A stretch of DNA of 64,000 nt from Siderastrea siderea. Taxonomy: Eukaryota; Cnidaria; Anthozoa; Scleractinia; Rhizangiidae. Below, piece after piece: positions 46,138 through 56,939 of the stretch. The position numbers and the translations under genes were made by a program. The DNA is taken from assembly GCA_964030785.1 (NCBI GenBank), contig OZ034967.1, positions 67,695,913 to 67,759,912 on the forward strand, given 5' to 3'. Under the pieces are notes generated by a model. The model was not told the origin of the DNA. It saw only the letters and a list, made by a program, of their open reading frames with translations, and did no database searches. How positions within the stretch are numbered: position 1 is the stretch's first letter; every line of letters begins with the position of its first letter.

Positions 46138-46669
46138 AAAGGGCTAATGTTCCCCAAAAAGATCTATTGACCTTTTACGTAACGTGCATCCGCCCTGTGA
46201 CGGAATATGCGTGCCCGGTATTTCATAATGCGCTGCCCGCTTACCTATCTGCGGAGCTAGAACAACTGCAAAAACGCGCGATGCGTATCATTTTTCCATT
46301 TACATCGTACCGCGACGCACTACAGCAAGCATGCTTAGAAACGCTTTCTGCGCGCAGAGAATTAATCACATCTAAATTATTCGAATCTATTAGCAGTAAT
46401 GAAAACCACAGATTATATAAGCTTTTACCCTCGCGAAATAAATGTCATTTTAACTTGAGACATAAAAGAAATTTTAATATTCCCATGGCCAAGACTAAGA
46501 GACTCATGAACACTTTTATATATAGTAATTGTAATTAGACGATATTATAGTTTTTATTCTTATAATTAATAGATTTTATTCTTTCTTGTAAAAATTAATA
46601 TAATTCAGCCTCTGGCTGCAATTTTAATTTTAATAAACTATCTATCTATCTATCTATCTATCTATCTGA
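46138..46669 (+). mobile_element. 5'-truncated LINE inserted in the nuclease gene
   Basis: The insertion starts after GTGCTGA. It carries the C-terminal reverse-transcriptase/thumb region of a non-LTR element (CIRPVTEYACPVFHNALP, AMRIIFP motifs) ending at a stop at 46536-46538. It closes with an AATAAA and a (CTAT)n tail at 46640-46666. CTGA is found on both sides (46134-46137 and 46666-46669). Its frame happens to continue the host frame, so a 481-residue hybrid frame exists that has no biological family counterpart. Confidence 0.8.
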
Positions 46670-47280
46670 CTGCTTCAAATTTCGGAAAAGCAGTGAGAAC
46701 TAAAGTGGAACCATCAAATAAAGTGAAAGCGATGCTCTATGGGAATTTTACCACACAGGCTGTGCAGTATGGAATGGAAAGTGGAGATAAAGCTGTGGGT
46801 CTTTACATAAAGGAAATGCAACAAGAAGGAATCACTGTTGAGGTGAAAGAAGTTGGACTTTTACTGTCCAAGAAGAAACCATTTCTGGGGGCAAGCTTGG
46901 ATAGAGTAATTACAAATCTTGACACAAATGAGATGTGGGGGATGGAGATTAAATCTCCATATAGCAAAGCAGGCATGACAGTTGAAGATGCCTGTAAGAC
47001 TAAAAATTTTTTCCTAGAAAAACTTAGTGATGGAACTATCAGACTCAAAAGAACACATGACTACTACATTCAAGTCCAAGGACAACTGTAGGTTGCCTAC
47101 AATTTAGATCTGAAAGGTATTGTATTTATCGTGTATTTTGGAGAGGAATTGCCTTTATTTAAAGAGAACATTATCTTTGAAAGTAACAGGTGGCAGAATG
47201 AAGTTCTTCCCAAACTTGAATTGCTTTAGAAAAGGGCTTTTTTCCCTGAAATGTTGACACAGAGAGTAAAGAGAGGGAAA
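46670..47280 (+). pseudogene. YqaJ-type exonuclease domain
   Basis: Continuation of the SAP-SWIM gene after the LINE. It carries the PDDEXK-fold markers of the YqaJ/lambda-exonuclease family: GASLDR with the catalytic aspartate, MEIKSPY with the E-x-K pair, and DYYIQVQGQL. These enzymes degrade DNA from ends. An in-frame TAG at 47089 interrupts the domain right after QGQL. The following text (VAYNLDLKGIVFIVYFG) still reads as the family C-terminus, with another TAG near 47227. The gene is inactive in this copy. Confidence 0.75.
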
Positions 47281-48277
47281 CCTCTGTGCCTCCATGGTCG
47301 GCAAATGGGCTTAAATTAAGATTTCTGAGAGCTCATATCTACAGGAACATAAAATTACATAGTTCTGCTGAAATATTTCAACTTCAGAAACTAGTGGTCC
47401 CTTTCCATTTTAACCTTTCACATTCTGATGATTCTCTCTGCTGTTGTTCACTGATGTGCAGGATAGGTTAAGGAAGCAAAAGCCTCCTTGAACAGTAACA
47501 TTTCAGATTTAAATGCATTCACTTCACACTTTATTTATTATTACAGGATACTACTGATAGGAGTGACCAACACCTGATTTCTCCTTACAACTGAACAGCA
47601 TTTAGTAGTGGTACACCAGTTATTATGGGAGCATTCATTCGACCAGATTCTGTGATAAAATTTAACATGAATACTCTATAACAGTCACGTAACATCCACA
47701 CTTGGAAGAAACAGTGCATTAGTGGTACTTGTTGACCTAAGATGTCAAGAATATATTTAGCAAACTTAATAACTCAAGCATTCCCATATAAGGGACTGCA
47801 TATTGTAATTGTGGAATATGGTTGATAAAGCAAGCCCTAAATTAAGAAACATAGGTTAATGGTACAGTAGATTTTTGCAATTTCAAAGCTCTATATTACA
47901 CTGAAACTTTTTTCCTTTTTTATATAGTTGTAAGGTAGTTTCCGATGAACTGTTTTGAACAACCACGTTTAACTTGAAGTTGATGTAAGTAACTATAAAA
48001 TAGATTTCTTATGTACATACATCCATGTGTGCCATGAAGTAAGTATTTTGGTAAATACTGAACTTTTTAGTCAACTTATGAGAATAATTCTTTTCAGATA
48101 CTGTAAATGAAGGAATAAGCAACCTGTCTACGAGGTCAATTTTGGAATAAGCCCCCAGGGGATGATTTGGTCATATACGGTAAAATAGATCAAAACTATT
48201 TTTCTCCCTGTTGTTGATCGTGATATTATTCATGGATTAGCTGGTTTTTGAAGTGCTCTGAGCAAATAACAGTAGAG
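47281..48277. other. Interior of the ISL2EU-like element without a recognised gene
   Basis: This is where a transposase body reading leftward from the THAP domain would be expected. No DDE motif or long frame was seen on the minus strand. Confidence 0.35.
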
Positions 48278-48505
48278 TTAGATACAAAAAAAATCCTCTT
48301 TCCCATGCCGGCGCTTGATCAGGTTGCACCACCGATTTCTTCGTGTTAACTCCTTCGGAAACCTAAAGAAGTGATAGGGTGTACGTAAACCGTCTGATCC
48401 ATAAGAGGTATTTGAACACCCAAAAGCGGCACACTCCTTTCCTTTACTGCTAGAGGAAGCAGAAGGGCTGTTCTGGCAACTGTTTGGGTCGTCCATTTGC
48501 AGCAT
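48278..48505 (-). pseudogene. Truncated THAP-domain ORF
   Basis: Reading leftward from near the right TIR, a Ser-rich start leads into the first half of a THAP zinc finger: C-x4-C in ECAAFGCSNT, then YHFFRFPKE and the invariant-type Trp in RNRWCNLI. The frame ends after HGKED in a poly-T (minus strand) stretch, before the expected second C-x2-H pair. THAP domains are the DNA-binding heads of several transposases and host factors. This is probably the 5' end of the element's transposase gene, with the catalytic part deleted. Start may be the ATG at 48505 or 48496. Confidence 0.65.
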
Positions 48506-48655
48506 TTGCTCACAGATTCAGAAGAAACCGAAGAAACCACGTCAAGTTTACTAGAAATGACTCGACGCGAGTCAACCCCAACCTCGCTATCGTGTTTGCG
48601 CGGTTACCATTCCAATATGGCGCCGGGAACTGTAAAAAGGGCTATTACGCTGTAT

Positions 48656-49109
48656 GTTTCCACACCAAAGAGGTATCGCTAACGGCGGCCATTTTGAATA
48701 ATTACCCCCACTACTTTGAACACCCTCTCCTGGCTTACACAGAACAAATCCCGATTGCCTCTAATCTTGAAAATGTTCTCCATGATGTCTAGTATTAACG
48801 TGCTCAGTTTGATGCTTTTATCATAAAGTGCAGTACTCACCTCTGATTTGAAATCTTACAGCAATTTTTCAGGAAAAACTAAGACGTACCACAGTTCAAA
48901 GACAACAATTGGAAGATTTTTTTTTTCAATTCGGAGCAGTCGTTGATTTATTCACCTCTGTATAGAAAGGCTGCAACGCTTCGAAAGGTTACCTCTATTT
49001 GAAAATCAGCGTTTTACTATATACATAATGTAGCTAAAATTATGAAATTCAAGAACTGTGAGATATTGATCCATGCATTTGTAACATCTAACGTTAGATT
49101 ATTATAATT
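48656..49109. other. Intergenic sequence, nothing recognised
   Basis: No convincing feature. Confidence 0.3.
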
Positions 49110-49600
49110 CTCTCCTGCCTGGTCTTTCACAAAAGCAGATTCAGAGGATGCAGTATGTCCAGAACTCAACCGCACGCCGCCTCCCTGGTACTAGGAAATA
49201 TGACAGCATTAACCCATGCTAAGAGAGTTACATTGGCTTCCAGTAGCCGAACGACTTGACTTTGAAATTCCACGTTTAACATTGAAATCGTTGAATGACA
49301 TGGTGCCTATTTATCTACATGAAATTATATCGCCACTATATTACCTCGAGAATGTTGCCCTCCTCTAGTAAATCTTTGCTTGTTATAATTAGATGCAACC
49401 TTAAGACGTATAGTCAAAGAGCATTTTCATATATTGCACCAGTGTTATGGAACTCTTTTCCAAAGGATAAGAGGAGCTGCAAGGTTTTGACGCCCTTTTT
49501 CTTTCATTCATGTGATCGATTACTGTTCTTTTTTGTGTTTCTTCTCTTTTTTCCTTTTTTCCTTGCTTGGTTTACAGAAAGTAGTGCTTGAGTGTTTTTT
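49110..49600 (+). pseudogene. 3' fragment of a CR1/L2-type LINE
   Basis: Frames in succession read RMQYVQNSTARRLPGTRKY, then a region equivalent to LHWLP.ERLDFK, then SSKSLL...CNLKTYSQRAFSYIAPVLWNS. These are typical C-terminal signatures of CR1/L2-like reverse transcriptases. Several stops and frameshifts; no intact gene. Confidence 0.65.
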
Positions 49601-49654
49601 AAGGAAACAATTATTCTACTCGGGCTTGCTTTATATCAAATGATTTTACGTTGT

Positions 49655-50005
49655 TTTTCAATTACTCGCCGAAGTGGAGGTGAATAATTGTTTAGTATTT
49701 AGTTTTTTTCGCGCGCCCTGACTGGCTTCTCAAACTCGGGATAGCATTTGCTATTCACCTCCTGGCATTGTTCTGGATTTCTCGGGCAAGTTTCTACTCA
49801 TTTCTTGAAAAACTAGCAACTGTTTGGTGCTGGCTGTCCACTGTTTTGGTATATACTAAAACAATTATTCACCTCAGTGCTGGTGAAAAGTGGTAGACAT
49901 TTATCTCCACTTCGGTGAACAACTGCTAACTATCCCGAGTTTGTGTAGCCAATCAGAGCGCGCCAAAAGCACTATCCACTGGTTTGGTAGATACTAAAAT
50001 TCGGT
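49655..50005. repeat. Composite inverted-repeat MITE
   Basis: Contains GCCGAAGTGGAGGTGAATAA and the complementary parts CAATTATTCACCTC and CTCCACTTCGGTGAA. AAACTCGGGATAG and CTATCCCGAGTTT form an inner pair. The arrangement suggests a rearranged fold-back element. Confidence 0.55.
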
Positions 50006-51243
50006 ATCCCTTTCGCCCTCGTAGAATGATTGTTCATAAAGCCTAATCAGACCAGGGGATAAGATGTGATTGTGATATGAATATCATGTAAAGCGCATTA
50101 GAATATTTTTATAAATTATAGCGCTATATAAGTTTATTAAATTATTATATTATAAATTATTATTGTGCCCCCACAAAGTTTGAATACCTTTTTTAGATAT
50201 TCAAGCAAAAGCCGCTCAACTTCATGACTTAAACCAATATTTATCTAGCAACAACTTCAGCATTTACCCAATAATTTTTTTCTGAAACAAGGACCTGAAG
50301 TCAACTTTCCTTTATTTTCTGATTACTACATTTTATTGTTATGCAGCACATCATACAAGGTAGAACATTGACACATCCTGCACATGTCCACCAATTTGCT
50401 TGTGCAAATTAGTGCAAGCATGCAATAAGCTGCATCAAAATAAACTGCGGAAATCACAAACAGAGTATGCGTAAGAAATGCTGACTTAAATAACTCCTTA
50501 CTATAGTCCTAAGCTCGTTTGCAAAGTGGCCAATCTAAACTTCACTGATCTTGGCAAAGTAACCAGTGATCCTTCGTATAGAATTACGTCACATTTCCAA
50601 GTCGAGAATTTTGCACGCATTTGCGTAGTCTTCTTGCGCGGCTGTCCTTGAAGAACGGACTGCTCTGTCTGGCGATAGTGTCACGAGGTTTGCTTCTCGC
50701 TCGAATTAAAGTCGGAATTTGTCCCAGTTTCACGCTCATACACGAAAGGGCCTACACCACGATTTGTCGATAAGCTGGAACTAAATTTAAAGACCTTTGA
50801 CATGGGGCAAGGTGTAAACCCAAGGTCACACTAACGCCTGTAAACATTTTAAACTTAGGCGCCTTTAAAGAATATCTGTCACCCTACTTTTTAAGGAATT
50901 CTCTAAAATGCTAAAAGACATGTTGCCATCAGACGAAACGCAAAAATACTGGTTCAGTTTCGTTTAAAATTACTCTAGCAGTTTTTTGAAACTAAAACTT
51001 AGCGTGTCTGGCTGCGGATCGCTTAGGTGGAATTGGATTGCAACTTAAAAGCGTACTCTAATGTTTTCAAGTTTCGCCTTTGTTTCTTAGAAAAATCATT
51101 CGATATCTTTCTCTTGACATTCTAGGAGTATTTCGTGTACAAGAAAAGGTACCTAGTTTGAATTTCAGCACATCCTTGACCGAAAAACGCGAAAATCCCC
51201 GTGCCATATCCCCTTTAAACGCGAGTCTTTTTCTGCACGGGGA
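50006..51243. other. 3' flank of the GPCR gene
   Basis: Lies beyond the GPCR stop codon on the minus strand, so part may be its 3' UTR. Nothing else recognised. Confidence 0.3.
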
Positions 51244-51615
51244 TTATCCAAAAAATTCTCCTCTGCACATCACCCTGTAGCGCTTGATTCTCCTGGATCG
51301 GATTGGGTTGTTGGCCATCTCAACGTCTTGAGGTGCCCTTGCATCATGGATCCTTGGTGAAGCTGATCTTGAACAGCAGCATATTATTCCCTTAATCTTC
51401 TCTCTGAATCGTTGATTTATCAGAGCATATGCGAACGGGTTTACAGCGGAATTGAACATTATCATTGCGTGACCAGTGGCAATTGCAAAGGGATTGAGCT
51501 GATATGAACTAATAACTAAGACGTGGAGGATTCTGTCAGTACCCCAGCAGATCACAAAGATGGCGCTGACAGTCACAACCATCAAGGTGACTCTCTTTCG
51601 TACTTTCAACACACC
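51244..51615 (-). CDS. Rhodopsin-class GPCR, last exon (TM6-TM7 and tail)
   Basis: The acceptor TGTACACAG lies just before 51615, in phase 0, and the exon gives 123 codons to the stop at 51244. It encodes a basic pre-TM6 loop (KVRKRVT), TM6 with CWGT in place of the usual CWxP, TM7 with NPFAY (NPxxY motif), and a helix-8-like segment ending in a CCC cluster, a likely palmitoylation site. It is the 3' end of the gene whose upstream exons lie at 61753, 62312 and 63870. Intron 3 (51616-61752, 10,137 bp) separates it from TM5. The receptor would sit in the plasma membrane and couple to G proteins; its ligand is unknown, although the sequence style suggests a peptide receptor. Confidence 0.8.
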   Translation of the reverse strand, partial: GVLKVRKRVTLMVVTVSAIFVICWGTDRILHVLVISSYQLNPFAIATGHAMIMFNSAVNPFAYALINQRFREKIKGIICCCSRSASPRIHDARAPQDVEMANNPIRSRRIKRYRVMCRGEFFG

Positions 51616-51986
51616 CTGTGTACAGAGAGATAAATGACTGGAATCTTAATTGAACATGCTACGCAGCCAGACTTGCGAAAGAAAAATACAAGAACAGTAA
51701 TATTTATGGAGCAAGATTAATACTAAAGATTAAGTACTTAGCATTAAATGGTTATAAAAGCACGCTTAAAATGTTCTGTACGAACATACGATAGAGCAGG
51801 TGTAACACTACTAAGGACACAACAAGCTTCCGAAACGAACTATGATTCTTCATGAATACAGAACACACTCTAGCACATGTTTGCTACACGCAGACTACGC
51901 ATGTCCGACCTAACTCGGGCACAGGCCCCACGCTACACTACCCCCTCCCATATAAGGTCAGAGGTTAGAGTCTGAGTTATCAAAAG

Positions 51987-52877
51987 TTAAATAGCAACTG
52001 TTCCAACAAGAGTAAAAGGCAATGCAGGATAAACAACAACTGTTCTAACGTAGTCCTGGAGCCACAATGGCTCTCTTCGTTCGCGTCTCGGTCTAACTGG
52101 ACTTTGACTTAATTCATTAAACGATTCATTGTTTACTGAAGGGACCTCCAGCTGGTAAGGCACAACAGCGGGCTGTGCATCTGGACTTAGAGTTCCACTC
52201 GCCTCCTGGACCTGAGGCGTTTCATGACCCTCTGTGGCCAGAACGACAGGATTTTCCAGCCATTCCAATTCGACCCCACGAGTATCACCAGCTGCTCCCT
52301 GGGCTTGAGTTGGCTGCAGCACATCTCTCGAGCTTTCTGATTGAGCCGCTCCTCTGGAAGTGGTTGCTTGAGGAGGTTTCTCATGGACCTCTGGTGGTGT
52401 TAAACAAGGTTTCAGGTAATTGAAATGTACCACCTTCCTCCTGCGTCGCTCCCCGGCTTTCCTTCTCTCCTCCTCAATGCGATAGGTAACATCAGACAGG
52501 GCTTTCACAATCCTCCAAGGACCACACCAAGGTTTGAGGAATTTCTTCCTCCTTGATCTGGTTCGGTTTCGATACCAGACTCGGTCTCCTACACGAAACC
52601 GCTGACCGTGGCATTTGGTGTCGTAATAAGCTTTCTGAGTTTTCTGCGCCCGCTTGAGGTTCTCTCTCACTATGTGCTCTGTCTCCTCCAGTTGCTTCTT
52701 CTGCTGAATAACATAATCGGGATAAGACTGTGCCCCTCTCTGGGGCGGTGACGTGTCAAGCTTCAGGACTGCGTCAAGAGGCAAGATAGCTTCTCTGCCA
52801 AACATTAGACGGTAAGGGGTAAATCCAGTTGACTCATGTACACTGGTATTGTACGAAAGGACCGCTCTTCGGTACAA
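51987..52877 (-). pseudogene. Integrase C-terminal part, in a shifted frame
   Basis: The frame starts at the end of the integrase core (a RRAVLSYNTSVHESTG-like block) and continues into the GDRVWY and KFLKPWCGPWRIV chromatin/DNA-binding C-terminal region, then a low-complexity tail. It belongs to the pol polyprotein that ends at 52834 but is offset by one base, so a single small indel near 52860 separates them. Confidence 0.8.
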
Positions 52878-55800
52878 AGTCTGCCCAGTCCCGGCGATGG
52901 TCAGAAATCAATTTGCTCAAAATCTTCACCAGTGATTTGTTTAGTCTCTCCACTTGCCCATCACCCTGGGGATGATATGGCGTTGTTCGAGTTTTTGCTG
53001 CATCAATTAAATCGCACAGTCCCTTGAAGACAGCTCCATCCACATTGGCTCCCTGATCAGAATGTAAACTCTCAAAGCAGCCAAACCGGCATATGTACTC
53101 ATCCATCACTTTCTTTGCAAGCGTTACTGCTGAAGTGTTCCTCACTGGGAAAGCCTGGGCAAATTTAGTAAAGTGATCGGAAACCACCAGCAGCCACTCG
53201 TGACCCGAGCTTGACCTTGGCGTAGGTCCAACTATGTCTATAGCAACTCTTTGCAAGGGGTGACCTGACTTGATGTTGATAAGAGGTGCTTTAGGCAACT
53301 TGCTGGGGTCATTAACTTCAGCACACGGACCACACCTTCTAATGTGATTTTCGAGATCCTCACGCATGCCATGCCAGTAAAATCTCCTCCGCACCTTCTC
53401 CAAAGTTTTTGACACACCAAGGTGACCGGCTGACGGACTATCATGAAGGGCATACAACACTTGAGGCACAAGACTTTCTGGCAAACAAATCTGCTGGTAG
53501 ATCTCCTGGCCTGTCACTTCGTTTTCCCAGCGTCTGAACACCAGACCATCCTTGAGAAACAGCCTTCCCCACTGTGACCAGTACGACAGAAGTTTGCGCC
53601 CACCTCCTTCCACATCACGCCTCGCGGGTCTTGCACCAGATTTAAGCCAATCCACCACCTGCGACAGAACAGGATCTTGTTTCTGGGTTGCTTTGATACA
53701 TTCATTTGACAGTGGCTCTACGTTGACGGACTGGATCAACATGGCATCCTCCTCACCCTGTTCCTCTAGAGTGGTGCCTTCCCCTGTCAGGCGGGAGAGT
53801 CCATCTGCATTTCCATGCAAATGTCCAGGGCGATGTTCCACCTCAAAGTCAAAATCACTCAGCCTTTCTAGCCACCGGGCAACCTGACCCCTAGGGTTCT
53901 TGAAATTCTTTAGCCACTGTAGAGCACTATGGTCAGTCCTAGCAAGAAATCGTCTGCCGTAGAGATATGTCTCAAAGTGTTCCGATCCCCAGACAAGGGC
54001 TAAAAGTTCCTTCCGGGTGGTGCTGTAGTTTCGTTCAGCCTTTGATAGTGCACGTGCTGCATATGCTATAACACTCTCTTTCCCATCCTGAACCTGAGAT
54101 AACACTGCTCCCAAGCCACTGTCACAGGCATCAGTGTCTAAAATAAATGGTACATCCAACCGAGGAAAAACAAGGATGGGGGCGTTCATCAACTTCCGCT
54201 TAATGTTCAGAAAGGCTTCTTCACACTCAGCTGTCCATCTAAAACGTTCACCCTTTTGAGATGCACTGTGTAAGGGGGCGGCAATGTCAGCATAGTTTGG
54301 CACACATTCTCGGTAATAACCAGCTGTTCCCATAAATGCTTTCAGCTGGCTCTCATTTTCTGGCACTGGCCACTCCCTTATGACTTTCACTTTCTCTGGA
54401 TCCGTAGAAATGCCATCCCGGGTCACCACATGACCTAGCACAACCACCTGTTCTGACAAGAGCTTGCATTTCTTAGGCTTAATCTTCAAGCCTGCTTCCG
54501 ACAAACGCGACAGGACCAGTGACAGTCTCTCTCGATGCTCCTGTAAGGTTCGGCCAAAAATGATGATGTCATCTAGATACACTAGACAGTCTGACCAGCA
54601 CAAACCTTTCAAGACAAGATGCATAGCCCTCATGAAACATGCTGGTGCATTTGTTAGGCCAAAACTTAACTTCCGGAATTGGTAAAGGCCATCCGGGGTT
54701 GCGAAGGCTGTTTTCTCCCGATCTTCTTCTGCAACATCAATTTGCCAGTATCCACGGAGTAGATCAAGGTGAGAAAACCACTGTGCACCAGCTAAACTCT
54801 CTAATATATCATCACAACGTGGAAGTGGGTACAAGTCTCGCTTGGTTACCTTGTTCAGAGCCCGATAGTCTACACAGAAGCGTTGACTGCCGTCAGGCTT
54901 GGCAACCAAAACTACTGGAGAGGACCACGGAGATTCAGACGGCTCTATGATCTGTGCTTCAAGCATTTCATCCACTTGACGGCGCATTTCTTGCCTTTTA
55001 TGGAAAGGGACTCTTCTAGGTGGTACCTGAATTGGCCGTGCTGATCCAGTGTCAATGGTATGTTTCGCACCTTTGGCTGTACCTAAATCCCATGGCCCCT
55101 TTGAAATGCAGTCAGCATAAGTGGACAGAACCTCATAGTGCTTACGTTTTTCCTCTTCTGGAACCAAATCACCACTTATGGGAAACATCTCTTCCAAAGG
55201 AATACTACCATTGTCAGAGTTTTTCACAAAAACCGCACTACACTGCCTAGTCCCCAATTCCACCTCAACATTTTCCTTAGCAGCCCCTACAACTTTGTAA
55301 CCCTCACTCAAGCCACCTATGTCAGGCAGTTCATCTACACCCACTAGTGGGTGGAGGTCCCCAATACTGCTGCAGCGGTAAATTTTGAGAGGTTTGTTAA
55401 GGCTATTAAACACACGAACTGGTATTCGACCATCTTTTACAGTTACTGCAGTCCGCAAGGCCCCAGCGGAATACCTTTCTGAAAACTTGCTTCGTGGTTC
55501 AACCACACCGACACATTCATCCAGGCCACTCACCCCCTCGATCTCACAAGGTATATCAGCAACCATATTTGGTGATAATGTCACGGTTTCAGCAACAGTA
55601 ATCCTGTAAACTTTATCAAGGGGACCAAACACCATCTTACTGGTTCCCCCTTTAATGTATACAGTGTTATTGTCAAAGTTAATAATACACTTGTGAGCCA
55701 TTAGAAAATCTATGCCAATCAATACTTGTTGTGGTAACCCTCGACATACTAACACCCTATGTTGCGCCTTGATACCACCAAGCTCAATTGTCAACTCTGT

Positions 55801-56067
55801 TTCACCAACAACATCAAGTGGCATGTTATTAGCCCCAAGAACAGGCTTTCTTGGGGGTTCAAGCTTACTTGTATTAGTGTTAATACAATGGTATATGTCA
55901 TCACTGATAATTGTCGCTTCAGCACCAGTGTCCAGTAAAGCATGGGACAGAACACCATTGACACGACATGGCATAAATGCACCCTTTGAGTTATCGGGCG
56001 GGGTCACTTCTGGCTGCGCCCCGCCCGTCTCCAGTTTCCCTGGTCGTGACGAACTTGATGAGGACAA
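52834..56067 (-). CDS. Gypsy-type pol: protease, RT, RNase H, integrase
   Basis: A 1077-codon frame with domains in order. Aspartic protease has ALLDTGAEATII near residue 45. Reverse transcriptase has FSHLDLLRGYWQ and the catalytic YLDDIIIFG. RNase H starts at DTDACDSGLGAVL. Integrase has an HHCC module (HDSPSAGHLG, then CGPC) and a DDE core with DIVGP and SDQGANVDG. It overlaps the end of gag by 64 bases in the -1 frame, implying frameshift translation. The frame ends early because of the indel near 52860, so the last part of integrase is offset. Otherwise the catalytic residues I can see look intact. Confidence 0.9.
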   Translation of the reverse strand: MSSSSSSRPGKLETGGAQPEVTPPDNSKGAFMPCRVNGVLSHALLDTGAEATIISDDIYHCINTNTSKLEPPRKPVLGANNMPLDVVGETELTIELGGIKAQHRVLVCRGLPQQVLIGIDFLMAHKCIINFDNNTVYIKGGTSKMVFGPLDKVYRITVAETVTLSPNMVADIPCEIEGVSGLDECVGVVEPRSKFSERYSAGALRTAVTVKDGRIPVRVFNSLNKPLKIYRCSSIGDLHPLVGVDELPDIGGLSEGYKVVGAAKENVEVELGTRQCSAVFVKNSDNGSIPLEEMFPISGDLVPEEEKRKHYEVLSTYADCISKGPWDLGTAKGAKHTIDTGSARPIQVPPRRVPFHKRQEMRRQVDEMLEAQIIEPSESPWSSPVVLVAKPDGSQRFCVDYRALNKVTKRDLYPLPRCDDILESLAGAQWFSHLDLLRGYWQIDVAEEDREKTAFATPDGLYQFRKLSFGLTNAPACFMRAMHLVLKGLCWSDCLVYLDDIIIFGRTLQEHRERLSLVLSRLSEAGLKIKPKKCKLLSEQVVVLGHVVTRDGISTDPEKVKVIREWPVPENESQLKAFMGTAGYYRECVPNYADIAAPLHSASQKGERFRWTAECEEAFLNIKRKLMNAPILVFPRLDVPFILDTDACDSGLGAVLSQVQDGKESVIAYAARALSKAERNYSTTRKELLALVWGSEHFETYLYGRRFLARTDHSALQWLKNFKNPRGQVARWLERLSDFDFEVEHRPGHLHGNADGLSRLTGEGTTLEEQGEEDAMLIQSVNVEPLSNECIKATQKQDPVLSQVVDWLKSGARPARRDVEGGGRKLLSYWSQWGRLFLKDGLVFRRWENEVTGQEIYQQICLPESLVPQVLYALHDSPSAGHLGVSKTLEKVRRRFYWHGMREDLENHIRRCGPCAEVNDPSKLPKAPLINIKSGHPLQRVAIDIVGPTPRSSSGHEWLLVVSDHFTKFAQAFPVRNTSAVTLAKKVMDEYICRFGCFESLHSDQGANVDGAVFKGLCDLIDAAKTRTTPYHPQGDGQVERLNKSLVKILSKLISDHRRDWADFVPKSGPFVQYQCT

Positions 56068-56939
56068 TTTCGGATGAAATGGTTCAGACTACCACACTTA
56101 AAGCATGCTCTAGGAGACTCTACACTGTCATTCCTACCTTGCCTTCCTTGAGGAACGCTCTTCAACTTCTCTAAAATTTCTGCTTGTTGTTGAAAGAGCT
56201 GCTGAGCCCATGCTGGGGGCTCGGGGGTGCCATGATGTGAAGTAAAATTCCCGTCCACCTTCTCTTCGGACGTTGAAGTAAGAACGTGAGCACTCCCTTT
56301 GTTTAACACTTTTTGATTCGATTCATATCGCTGAGCGGCCGCCAGTGCTTCATCCAAGGTATTCGGGCCCAAATCCAACACCTTCTCTCGTAACGTAAGG
56401 GGGGTCAAAGCACCAATGAAGAAATCTCTCGCAGTGCGATCAAGTATAACTAGCGGGTCATCAGGATAGGCCAGCTCGACAAGGCGAGAGATTGCGCATC
56501 TCAGTTGATGTAAATCCTCATCGGGTCGACGTAACTTGGCCCGAAGAGTAGAAATGTGCACTTGTCGTGATTCTTTCGGATGAAAACGATCTGTCAGCGA
56601 GCGTTCAAGAACCTCCCATGTGGATGTTTGCTCGGCAGTGAGACTGTGGTATGTCTGCTCGGCGAGGCCTTTCAGGTACGCTGGCAAAATTTGACATTGA
56701 AGCTCGGCATTCCACTTATTCAGCGAAGCGATGTTTTTAAATTTCCGTAACCACACCAGCCAGTTTTCTCCCGAAGCAGCCGCAAAGGTTTCGGGTTTAA
56801 TGCGAAGAGAATGATCCGCCAAGGCGATCGAAGAGCCGGCGGGGCTGTGCGAACTGGCTGCATTCGTTTCACTTTTCTTCGCAAGGTTGGCTTCTAACTT
56901 AGCCACTTTCGCCTCCAAGGCCTTCACAGTTTCCTCCAT
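56004..56939 (-). CDS. Gypsy-type gag
   Basis: The ATG at 56939, 29 bases inside the LTR, opens 311 codons. A coiled-coil-like N-terminus (EETVKALEAKVAKLEANLA) is followed by a retrotransposon gag core and a single zinc knuckle, C-x2-C-x4-H-x4-C, in CFKCGSLNHFIRNC near the end. Gag packages the element RNA in cytoplasmic particles. The frame extends upstream into the LTR, but the internal ATG is the sensible start. It overlaps pol. Confidence 0.85.
   Translation of the reverse strand: MEETVKALEAKVAKLEANLAKKSETNAASSHSPAGSSIALADHSLRIKPETFAAASGENWLVWLRKFKNIASLNKWNAELQCQILPAYLKGLAEQTYHSLTAEQTSTWEVLERSLTDRFHPKESRQVHISTLRAKLRRPDEDLHQLRCAISRLVELAYPDDPLVILDRTARDFFIGALTPLTLREKVLDLGPNTLDEALAAAQRYESNQKVLNKGSAHVLTSTSEEKVDGNFTSHHGTPEPPAWAQQLFQQQAEILEKLKSVPQGRQGRNDSVESPRACFKCGSLNHFIRNCPHQVRHDQGNWRRAGRSQK

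Larger units (their letters stand above)
44829..48643. mobile_element. AT-flanked TIR transposon with nuclease and THAP genes (ISL2EU-like)
   Basis: The ends AGCCCTTTTTACAGTTCCCG are perfect inverted repeats of 62 bp (44829-44890 and 48582-48643). AT flanks each end (44827-44828, 48644-48645). Inside are a plus-strand SAP-SWIM-YqaJ gene and a minus-strand THAP domain. From memory, ISL2EU superfamily transposons have AT target duplications and encode a transposase plus a YqaJ-like nuclease, which fits well. No DDE transposase core was found; its gene probably began at the THAP domain and is deleted. The perfect TIRs suggest fairly recent movement. Confidence 0.75.

Noticed and set aside
45093..46538. 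A single intact 481-residue protein gene
   Set aside because: The last 133 codons belong to an inserted LINE; the natural gene continues after it at 46670.
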